From positions 60,189,738 through 60,253,737 of the forward strand of contig OZ023211.1 in the NCBI GenBank assembly GCA_963995525.1: a DNA stretch of 64,000 bases. Reading direction: 5' to 3'. Below the pieces are notes generated by a model that worked only from the letters and a program-made list of their open reading frames with translations, did no database searches and was not told the DNA's origin. The position numbers and the translations under genes were made by a program. The DNA is from Escarpia spicata. Taxonomy: Eukaryota > Annelida > Polychaeta > Sabellida > Siboglinidae. Positions 27,901-39,900 of the stretch are shown here, one piece after another (the stretch's first letter is position 1; every line of letters starts with the position of its first letter).

Positions 27901-30900
27901 TGATTTATTTGTGCTGTCTTTATCTATGCCTCCATTTTCAGGCTTTTCTGTGAGTCCCCTCTGTGAATCTAGTTTAAACAGATGCAACCTGTCCCACTGT
28001 CAACAGATTGCAGCAGATTCTCTGAGAAATCTGCTGCCCCCTTTCCACTAAGATGGAGGCCATCTCTCATGTACATATCTTCCCTCCCAACAAAGTATCC
28101 CCATAAATCTGTGAATCCCACCCCTTCTTCTTCACACATCTGCTCAGCTAGTGCATTGATCGCCATCCTCTTGCAGTTTCTATACGTTGCCCCCCTTCCT
28201 CCCATTACTGGCAAAATTCCTGACAAAATAACCTGTTCGACTCTCGTCTTCTTTAGCTTCCTCACTAACTGTCTATACTTCTGTACTATCGCAGTTGTTC
28301 CCTCCCTGTCTGCATTATTTGTTCCTACATGTACCAGTATAGACCCCCCCTTGCCATGTCCCAATACCTTCTCTACCCTGTCAGTTACATGTTCAATCCT
28401 AGCCCCCGGTAAACAAACAACGATGTCCTTCCCCTCGCTCAGTGTCTTGTCCGTCTTTCTCATAATGGAGTCACCCATAAACACCCTCTCTTTCCTCATT
28501 GCCCCCTCAATTACTGCCTTAGAATAGCTCCTTCTTCGGTTTGCATCTGTCTGGTTGTTGTCTTTCCCCCCTGCCGTCTTCTCTCCTGTCACATTCTCTT
28601 CCGATCCATTCTTTCCTGTCTCTTTTTCTCTTGTCACCTTTCCTCCTGTCAGCGTCCCTTTTATCGACTTCTCTTCTATCACATTTGCTCTCACTTCCTT
28701 CTTTCGTCCCGTCTCATTTTCCTCTCTCCTCTCCCGTTCCATCTTCCCTCCCTCCTTCTCTACAGTCACTTTCTTCCCTGTCACCTTCACGTTTGTCACG
28801 TTTTCTGTTGTCGATTTTCCAATTTCTTCCCCTCCAATCACCTTCTCTCCTCTCAATCTCCTTTCCTCAGTTTTCTTGCCACTGCTATTCTCCTTCAGTC
28901 TTGCAGTATCCTCATCTCTCTCCCTGTCGTCTCTTTCCATTCAACCTGCCTCCTTGCTAATTCCCATCTCCATTCCCTTCACAATATCTGTCAACCTAAC
29001 TATCTCCTTCTGCAAACACTCCACCTTCCAACATCCAATGCACTGAAAGGTGAATCCTTCCTCCATGGTTTCTGCCCATGGAGGTTAGGTGAATGAATGG
29101 TGTGCTTGCTTAGTACGGTACGGTGCCTAAGGTCTACTGTGATTACAGTAGTAATGATGTTGTATATATCTATAACAATACTGCTAATGTTGTATATGCC
29201 GAAATGTGGGCTTTGTCAACCTGAGGGACAGGAGACTAGTATGGGCTCAGTCACAGGCCTGGCCTTGGGATGTAGGGCCCACATTTCTCTCTCTAACTTA
29301 ATCTCTTAATAAACGTCATTCATTTGGCCTTCTTTCATCACTATTCATGACTTGTGTTGGTGCTTGCATAAATGAGAATATGCGGCCACGGCACCGTGCT
29401 GCATATGGGTTTTTGTGCTGGCAACAACGCAGGACAAGTGATGATTGGCCTAATGTCTGATGCTAATTATCATGCTAATTACCTCGTTGTTTCTGGCGCA
29501 AGGAGCTAATCACCGCGCAGTAGTGGCGCGCAGTCACAGATTACAACGAGCTCTTGGTCACTTCGTTTTGTGAAAGCAGACGGGGTGGTCGCATCAACAA
29601 ATTTTGGCCCTCCCATCCCTCCCAAATTTTTGATAGCGTTAGGGACATATCATGTACATCATTGGTGGAAGAGGGGTTGATAGCAAATCTCAAAGCTTTC
29701 CCCGTTTTCTTAGTGCAGGTGGACAATGTGTTCACGGGGTTTTAACGCCGAGACAGCTCGTTTCTCTTCCACCGGTGATTTTAGTAAGTGGGGCGTAATG
29801 GCCCCACTTATAGGTTTAGGCTAAATCTTGATACAATGTAACTCTTCAGCAGGTAGTTGGGATTATAGTTAGGTGAATGAATGGTGTGCTTGCTTAGTAC
29901 GGTACGGTGCCTAAGGTCTACTGTGATTACAGTAGTAATGATGTTGTATATATCTATAACAATACTGCTAATGTTGTATATGCCGAAATGTGGGCTTTGT
30001 CAACCTGAGGGACAGGAGACTAGTATGGGCTCAGTCACAGGCCTGGCCTTGGGATGTAGAGCCCACATTTCTCTCTCTAACTTAATCTCTTAATAAACGT
30101 CATTCATTTGGCCTTCTTTCATCACTATTCATGACTTGTGTTGGTGCTTGCATAAAATAAATATTCATTCATTCATTGGGACATTGTAGCCACTGCAGCG
30201 TTGCCCTGGCTGACCTACAGTGCGGTTTAATGTTGGATGTCTTATCCTATATAAATATAGATACAATACAATAATGTAATAAGTTAAAAAGTTAATAAAT
30301 ATATACATTATAAAAATTATAATAAATAATTAAATAAGTATGTAAAACACAATATAAATTCACCGTTTTACAATATAAAGTGATTCAACCCATATTCCAT
30401 ATGGGCCCATTAACAATATCTGTACAATTGTACATGCATGTTATAATGTCATTGTCAAAAATACATTTTCTAAAAGTAAAACTATAAACATTCTTGTGCA
30501 ACAGGGTATCACATGTGTTAATAGCATTACTGACACACATGGTACTCACACTGTCCTATTGGTGGTTTCCTAGAATCCATCTAGCAGATTAGACACATTG
30601 AAGGAAATCAATGCACAGTACATAATATGCATTTTTACTGGTGACATTAAAAAAGATTGTCATCCAGAACAAAATCCACAAACAGCAAGTGGACAAGGTA
30701 GCCACTAACGTATCGAGAGTGCCAAATGTTTTGTATCAACAGTTGATACTAGTTTTGATTTTAACTGCACTCTATGTATTATTGCAAAAACATGTGCTTA
30801 TTACAGAAAATATTTTTGGACAAAAGATATGTGTCTGGTAGCTATAAATAGCACAGCTGTACAAACCTGGTTTCCCTTGGAGAAGTCCCGTACACTGTAG

Positions 30901-33900
30901 CATTCACTGCGGTCCTTCCCCCGGTTAAAGTCGGTTGTAATCTGATGACAATAAGTTTACATCAAAAGCGTGAACACTCACATTTGTAGAACATAACACA
31001 GTATATATATATATATATACCTGTTGCACTTACTGAAAAAGAAAAGGCTTCTACAACATCTTACGTTTGGACTAAACACTCTGTGACATACACACACACC
31101 AGTTCTACTTGTTTCTAGTACCGGCAACATTGTATTGATTGACTAGTCTTTATATATCGTAGTTACAATGTTATGTTCTTATGAGGTCTTATTCAACTTG
31201 TCAGCCTTTTTCGGAACATTATCGCCAATCCGACCTTTCTATGCTGCTAGGGTGTTTGTCGTCCTCAGTGGTTCTTTTACATCTCAAATTGAGACGGGAC
31301 CGACATTAATGTGATCTCCTAATGTTGAGAGCCAGGTTTTTACACCATATATACCATGTAAGCCCGGTTTAGGTTTTGAACTCAGAGCACTGGCATGCCA
31401 GGCAGATGTGCTAACCACTACACTATCGCACTCTCAATAATAGCAGCAGTACTTCATCCTATAATGAGGAAACAATCAAGAGTGCTGTCATGAACTCACC
31501 ATCCCTATCCTGCCGTTGCAATGGTTGCACATATCCCAGTAGGGTATCAGGGCCATGTCGGTCTGGTCTCCCGACACACTTGGGATCTGATTCTGACGTG
31601 TCATCACCGTCGCCACGGCCCACCTGACAACGTGACATACAAGAATACAAGACAAAATTCTCACAAACCCCAGTTCAGAGGTGTATCAAAACCAAAGCAT
31701 CAGGCAGTCACAAAACAGTTCAGTATGAATTTGTCAACAGTTGAAGTGTGAAGAGAAAAGGAGGAGTTAAATAAAAGTATTCACTCTTTTACTAAACCAA
31801 CTGTCCATATCAGTTAGACTATTCATGCGCTATACATGTATTAACAGCAGTGAACCGGATACTAGACAAACTAAACTAGTAGAACAGGAAGTTTTAATAT
31901 ATCCACTGGATATTTTTATATCTCCTTTTGGCATTTATCTTCACTACAATAATATATTACATTTTAACATATATTTCAGGACATTTTACGGAATGTTTTT
32001 ATTGATAACCCTGAATTTAACTTTTTATTTTATCATGTATTATCATGTAAATCTGTGTTTAAACATAATAAATAAAAATACTCTCTTCCACCAATACTGA
32101 ACTGCATAGCATCTGTTTTCGAATACAACATATTGCACATAAACACACATTTTACTAAAATCCTAAAAAAAACAATTGGTTAATTCATCAAATTCTGACA
32201 AATGGTTAACATGTCAATGCAGTTAGCCTTCACTTCTTTCAAATTTTCATACCAAAGTTATGGAATAGTGCTATCCAATTATCATTAAGTAAACTTACCG
32301 GTAATCATCGTAGCAGAAGTTTTTTATGGGAAGTTTCAGCTTAGCATCTGTAAACCCCTAAAAAAACAATCAGACATAACAAATTAATATTAAAACTTAA
32401 CATGCACATTAGGCATCCTGAACTAATTGCAGGTGAATTAAGCTGTATTCGACTATTCAAATGAACATTTATAGAAAGTGTGTTCATATATAATGTGCTA
32501 CTGATTATTTAGGGTGGGTAATTTTAATCTCAACTGAACTTGTCAGGGAAGCATTTATCCATGTTGCAATTATTGTGCAAGTTATTTATCCATATAATTC
32601 TACTGCCTACAGCCAGGTACTCATTTGTACAGATGAATGAACTGGATGAACAACATTCTTGAGCGACAGCAAGATCATGTTTCGAACCAAGTCCTGTCAA
32701 CTGATGGCATGATGATATAACCACTACACACTACTATATCTTATGGGCATATACGATGGAAATCTCTACAGAGTATGGGGAGTGAGGACCACAAGTTTTT
32801 AGTTTTAGTACAAGATAGTTTCCTTTCTCAACATGTGCTAGAACCAACCAGGGGAGAGAATGTGTTAGACTTAGTTTTGTCCTCACAGAAAGAATTAGTT
32901 GACAATGTCAAGATATGTGAGCCACTGGGGAGTAGCGATCACAACCAGATACATTTTACCATCAAAGTAAAATCAGAAAGGAATAGTAAAAAGCAGTATA
33001 GGAGAAATTTCCATAAAGGAAGGTATAAGGACATGAGGAAATATTTAGCAAAGATAGACTGGAATAACACACTGAAGAATAAGACAGCAACCGAATGCTG
33101 GAATATCTTAAATAGTGAAATTAAGTGCATAGTCGATAAATTTGTACCTTTCAAAAAACAAGGGAAACGGTCTAAAAAGAAACACTTATCGAAAGAAGCC
33201 ATTAGAAAAATTAAGTATAAACAAATGATGTGGAAGTCATATAGATGTACTGGAAATGATGAAGACTACAACATTTATAAAGAAGCACTTAATCAAGCTA
33301 CAGCTGAAATTATAAATTCAAAGAGAAGCTATGAAACAAAATTAGCTAGTAATATAAAACATGACAGTAAGAGTTTTTATGCGTATATTCGAATCAAACA
33401 GAAAGTTCAGGATAAGGTCGGTCCTCTAGAAGATAGTGCTGGAAATACAATATCAGAGGGATTCTTAATGGCAGAAGACCTGAATGAGTATTTTAGTTCA
33501 GTGTTTACCAGGGAAGATATTAGTTCACTGCCAGTACCAGAGGCTAAGTTCAAGGGGGCAGATTCAGACTATTTAGGACAGTTAGTTGTAACCTCGGAAA
33601 TGGTAGCTAAGAAAATAAGGGCTATGAAGGATAATAAATCACCTGGAGTGGACGGGATTCCGCCCAAACTACTATTGGAAATTGTAGAACAAATTAGCGC
33701 ACCGCTTGCAACAGTTTTCAATTTGTCATTAGAAGAGGGAGTGGTTCCTTTAGAATGGAAAGAGGCAAACATTATACCATTATTTAAAAAAGGTTCGAGA
33801 AACAAGTCAGAGAACTATAGACCAGTGAGTTTAACATCAGTGATTTGCAAATTATTAGAAAGACTAATTAAAGATCACATGGTGGATTTTCTTGTTAAAC

Positions 33901-36900
33901 ATAACTTGATAAACCCATCTCAACATGGGTTTTTAAAAGCGAGGTCATGCTTAACAAATATGTTATGTTTTTTGGAAGACATCACTAGGTGGGTAGATGA
34001 GGGATCACCAGTAGATATCATCTATTTAGATTTTCAAAAAGCTTTCGACAAAGTACCACATCAAAGATTACTCCTTAAGCTAAAGGCCCATGGCATAGGA
34101 AATGGTATAATAAACTGGATAGAAAAATGGCTGAATGACAGAAGACAACGTGTAGTAGTTGATGGGGAGGCTTCAAACTGGAAATCGGTATTGAGTGGGG
34201 TACCACAGGGATCAGTACTAGGACCTATATTATTCTTAATATATATCAACTATTTGGACGATGATATAACAAGCAAGGTCTTAAAATTTGCGCATCATAC
34301 AAAAGTGTTTAGAAGAATTAAAAGTGATGGAGACAGACAGCATTTACAAGATGAGCTTGATAGGTTCATCAAATGGTCTGAAAAGTGGCAAATGTAAATG
34401 CCTCCACACAGGTCATGGGAATGAAGAGGTAAAATATAAAATGGGGGGTACTGTTCTAAGTACTACTGTAAAAGAAAAGGACTTAGGGTTAACCATTAGT
34501 GCTGATATGAAGGTTTCAGAGCAGTGCGGAATTGCAGCGTCAAAGGGAAATCAAATCCTTGGATTAATTAGGCGAAATATAGCGTATAAGAAAAAATAAT
34601 TAATAGTACCGCTGTACAAAACAATAGTGAGGCCTCATTTAGAATATTGTATACAAGCATGGAGGCCATATCGCAAGAAGGACATAGATATGCTAGAAAG
34701 AGTACAGAGAGCGACTAAAATGATACCAAATCTGAGGGATCTTAGTTACGAAATACGCCTAAACGAATGTGGTTTAACAACACTAGAGACCAGGAGATTG
34801 AGAGGAGATCACATAGAAGTGTTTAAAATATTGAATGGTTATGAAAATATTGATAGAAACATTTTTTTCTCAGTTAAGAAAGATAGAAGGACCAGAGGAC
34901 ATGAAGCTACATTAGTAAAGGAGCAGTGTAGATTAGATATAAGAAAGCTCTCATTCTCACAAAGGACTGTAAATGAATGGAACAGATTATCTCCTGATTG
35001 TGTTGGTGCTAGTAGCGTGAATGTTTTAAAATAAAATCGACACACACCTTAAAAAGGCGGGATACATGTAGATAAAAAGTATTGGACTCTCGATAAGCCA
35101 AAAGGCTTCCTTGTCCAACTGCCATCCAGAGTAATTTTCTGGATGGCAATCTTGTTAAATCTGACAATAAATGGATTTGATTCAATTTCAGTGGTTCCGT
35201 ATCCTCAACCACACATTTCCTAACGTACTTCAGAGAAATAATATCTGGCTCAGAGAAATGGATAATGTTCGCCAAAAATACAAACCTGAAATAGTTTGAA
35301 GAAATAGGCGTACTGCCGTGCAATGTTGCGGAACTGGTTAAGTATCGTGCCTGCAACACAAACAGATTAACCAACATAAATATGCACAAATTTCATTATA
35401 GTGGAAATTGCATACATGTCAAACAATACCTTTTTACAAAGATATGGAACAAGAGTTCAAGATATCAATACACACACCCTGTTCACATACCAAATAAATG
35501 TTTACTCAGTCTAACAATTTTCGTAAAAGAAAACCTCCCAAACAAAAGCTTATGAGAAAATAGCTCACTAAACAAAACCTCATTAATTAGACAAGTAACC
35601 ACTCCAACTCAATCAATCAATTATTCAATCAACCAATCAAACCCATGTGAATGTAGTTACTAATTGTGGTTGAACAGTAAAAACATTTGAAGTTTTACCT
35701 CCACCGTGGAGCTGTTGGAACTAGGCATGTCAGTTTGACTGTTCATGTAATCAAGGCAGCAAGTACTGTTGGTTTGGCTGCATTCATCAGAGGCCATAGC
35801 GTAATTTATGACTTCTGGGGATTGACACTGTTACACTAATTATAAAATCTGAAAATGGCCTTCCTTTTTCTTGACTAGTCAACAGCACATTGGTGAGCAG
35901 GGGCTTAGCCAGAGACCCGTCTGTCATCAAGACTGGCAGATGATTGGCCAACAGGGGTAATACTAATTACAACTGATAAGACAGGTGTAATTTAGAGGGG
36001 GCCAGCTGGACACTGTATTAACTAACAGTTCCAAGTCTAGGGACCCACACTAACGATTTTCATTGGCACAACTGGTAGTGAAACAAATCTAATGGATCTG
36101 TATTAAATAAATAAATGGCTCAAATGACTGGTTTATCATAAAAAAACGAAACTGGCCAGTAATGGCTGTTCACGTGCTAAACGGAACCATTTTCATTAAA
36201 TCAAGACTGGCAAAAAAAATGTTCTGGCTAAGGGCCTGAAGTGAACATAAATGGTGACCGAGACAAGACTCACTGCAGGCAGGAGATCCTCGAAGCAACT
36301 GTAGCTCATCCACGGAGAAATACAGCGGAGTCGTGTAGTGGTCAGGCAGGATTTCTGGCACTTGTCAAGGATCCAACAAGAAGTAGTAATGTAGGGCATG
36401 TTAGACACCTCATTCCGTGTTAATGAATGTCTCTCATGTAATCAGTAGTGTGTAAGCTCTGGCGTGAAGTAAAATATGACGCCCGTAATGATAATATATT
36501 CAGCTAGCCAGCTTGCTGATGTCACCACAGACAGGGCTGCTGAGCACGCCCTATCCTTTAGGTGGTGTACTGGAAATTGCAATCGCGGACTTCAATCTTT
36601 TTTGATATCACCATAAAGATAATAATCTTATCCACGAGTTTGTCGCTAGATGCACGCAGGAATTGTGTTAACTTTTTTAGTTATTATTGTTTGAACTTCT
36701 CGAATGCTCAACCTTGTATTATATCCACTACTGCATATACATTTGGAGGACTAAATATTCGCGATGTTGAAATAGCAATTACTCAAAAACTAAAAACAAA
36801 TCATGGGTACAACCAGTGGCATATTTGTAGATACGATTATATTTACTGTGATATCCAAAAATATTAAATCCGATTGCAAATTTGAGCATTCACAATGTTC

Positions 36901-39900
36901 AAACGGCAATAACTCAAAAAGATTATTATCTTTATGGTGATATCAACAGATTTTTAATTCTGTAATTGCAATTTTAGGTATGGTCTGAAACACCAACTCA
37001 CATATGCTAAATCCTAGTGGTGCTACCTGCGGTGACGTCACCAATGACTGCTTCTAGGTGTCACAACAAAATGTGCAAAATATGTGCAGAAAGCACAACC
37101 AAAATGGGCCTTGAACAGGGTGATGGAGGGGTTAAACAATTACTTGAATATCAGGACACTATATATATATATATACATTTCATTCAGATTAGGAATATAT
37201 ATATATATACATACATCTTATTATTAGTAGTATTTTAATACATTATTTTTATTATTATTGTTTTGTTGTTTTACGCTATTTTTAATGTTGTGAAGCAACA
37301 CAAACAAACTTGGATCTGGCACTATTTCAAATAAAATATATTATTATTTTATCTGAGCCGTATGAAGGATACTGATGTACGGAGCCCAGAACGACTTTGG
37401 ATCACACTTCTCACAGAGCAGATGTAGTGCCAACACAACGTTGGGCATCGCCTGCAGAATGCGGTCTTCCTTCACAACAGATCCTAGAACACACCCACAC
37501 AGTCAAACACACAACCCTGGGGTGACGGATCAGTCAAGGCTTTCAACGGTTGAGATACAGTAGAACCTTGCTTTACGGTCACCTCGGGAATACAGCCACC
37601 TCACAATTTAGGTCACCCTGGGACAGACCCAAATTACTTTTGTAAGAGTAAAGTACAGGAAATTAGTGCCGTTAACACAGAAGTTCGACTGTACATGTTT
37701 GTGCGGTTGTACATATGACGTGCATGACCATCTCACAAGTTAATGCTGCTAGATTACGTATGGTAATATAATAATGACACTGTGCTGTGTTTTCTACTGT
37801 TAAAACTGTTTTGTTTTTTTAACATGAAGAACTACCCCAATTTAAAAAGATTTCAACTTATCTATTTCTTATCTTCCACTGTACATGTTTGTGCGGTTGT
37901 ACATATCACGTGCGTGAACATCTCACCACTAAATGCTGCTAAATTACGTACGGTAATACAATAATGTCTATGTTGACTATGTGCTGTTTTCTATTGTTAA
38001 AACTGTTTTGATTCGTTAACACGAAGAATTACCCCGATTAAAAAATACTTCAAACTTACCAATTTCACGACAACTGACTCTGAAATATGTCTATAATTCC
38101 GATTCTTATCTTACATTCTTGTTCAAAGCGTGGAGTAGGTTAGGGTTAAAGAACTACCATAGAGAGTTTATTTAGAGACAATGTTAAACTCACCCAGAAC
38201 AGATGACTCTGCCGTCGCTGTGGTCATCATGGTCTTCCTTGGTATCGACAGGAATAGCTCAGACATCTACAACGAACATCCGCACACTTAAATAACATTT
38301 TGTCATAGAAAATAAAGTTCTTCAGAAGCCTTCAACAGCAAGGAGTTCCTGGATAGCCATGTGCCTAGTTTCACTGCTATGTTTAGCGTAAGACGTTCTA
38401 AGAGGAATACAACAAATATGTTCAAACATGTTAGAAGATCACGAAAGGGATGAACAGAGCGAGAGGCCTGACAGAGATGACCCATAGAGAAGACGGAATA
38501 GATCAAGTGACATGACCCCCAACTCGTTATGATCACGAGGAAGAAATGTCCAACATTTTTTCAAACCTTAACATGAATTACGGGTGCCACTGTGCTTCAA
38601 GAAGAGGTGGGTATTCAAGAAAAGCATATGATAGTGATTGGCTAAATTGTTCAACCGGGCATACTGCAAGAATTACATGCATGTATTAAAAAAAGTTCCT
38701 GAACAGTTTTTGAAAAAATAGGCAAAATGTAAAAATTTATCGGCTTTCGGGCCTTTGGAGGCTCTAGGGAGCCCTTAGAATGATTAAATCAAATACAAAT
38801 TTCTCGTGCATAGCGGCAGTGCCCTAAGATATTTCTATGACCTTATGCCCAAAGGACTAAAGAGGAAGATTTTTAAAAGAAGACATCAGAAGATGTATTA
38901 AAAAGGTATCAAGGAGTGTAAAAATAATTGTATCAAACTGACAGTGCAAATACAGCATGAAAGACAATATATGAGGTAGTATCAACATGAAACTGAAAGT
39001 GTAAAAGAAATTCCAGTGTTTGCTGTTATCAGCTGACTAAGTAATTAAATATTTCAATGTAGTATTGTGTGACCCACCGTGCCAAAATTTTGTTTCAATC
39101 GACTGTGATTATCACAGTCAAAACTGTGGTTTTCAGTGTCAGCTGTGGTTTTCACTTTGTTGAATTGGGTTTTCACTGTTAGCTGTGGTTTTCACTTTGT
39201 TGAATTGGGTTTTCAGTGTCAGCTGTGGTTTTCACTTTGTTGAATTGGGTTTTCACTGTGTTGGCTGTGTTTTTTACTCAGTCAGCTGTGATTTTCACTG
39301 TTCGTTGTAGTTTAATATATTGCCAGCAATTAAAACAAAAGTGATGTGTCAAAAACATAAAATAAACCCATTTAGGTCACATTCATCTAACACATGAAAT
39401 ATTAGCATAGTCTTGATCGTTTCATGATGGAAACCCATTTTCCCAAACAAATTGGTGCACTTGTGTTTTGGCACAAAGCTCACAATGAGCATCAGTGAGA
39501 AGCATCTCATTCTGGAATGGTGGTTCACATATATTCAGTTGTGATGGTAGCGTCACATTCAGCACAGTGTAACTGTCTTAGGGCAAGACGTAACACCGCA
39601 TCAGGTTGGGCACAGTGTCAAGCAAAAGTTTATATTTTCTGCAACTATTGTGCAACGTCTCACTGGACATGTTCAACAAATAAGACCTCCACACTACCTT
39701 TATGTCTCTCTTGGCCTTCAGTCCAAAACCACCTTCATCAAACTTCTCAATGGAAACAGCAGCGGTGTCGACTCCATTTTCCTTCACCCAGACAGTAAAA
39801 GCCTCCATGTTTGCCTCTCTGTCAGCGTGGGAAAGTACATAACCTGAGGATTAAAGCAAACACTGATTATGACATCAAACAAATTATGATATTCCGCACG

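Larger units (their letters stand above)
25011..29084 (-). mobile_element. Nearly full-length CR1-type LINE in SETD3 intron 10
   Basis: Minus-strand, two-ORF non-LTR retrotransposon of about 4.07 kb, sense to SETD3. ORF1 encodes an SGNH esterase-like protein. ORF2 encodes an endonuclease and RT. The 3' end (left) is the tandem 10-mer CTTGTTAAAT, shared with the other copies. The left junction is GGGATTATAG|ATTTAACAAG and the right junction is GGAGG|TTAGGTGAATG. The paralogous site at 29,868/29,869 reads GGGATTATAG|TTAGGTGAATG, that is, the unoccupied target. No target-site duplication is visible, as is usual for CR1. Only about 18 nt precede ORF1. Confidence 0.9.

Noticed and set aside
27982..29046. 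Long plus-strand frames (Ser/Pro/Leu-rich) opposite the CR1 ORF1
   Set aside because: They are the antisense shadow of the Lys/Glu-rich, esterase-bearing ORF1, which has clear family motifs.
29085..30153. The 285-bp direct repeats (29,085-29,370 and 29,869-30,153) as LTRs of a small LTR retrotransposon
   Set aside because: They have TG...CA-like limits, but the upstream B block is also duplicated, there is no primer-binding site or polypurine tract, and a tandem dimer explains the order better.
31380..31440. A functional tRNA gene on the minus strand
   Set aside because: The A and B boxes are good, but the sequence does not allow a proper acceptor stem and continues into a SINE body.
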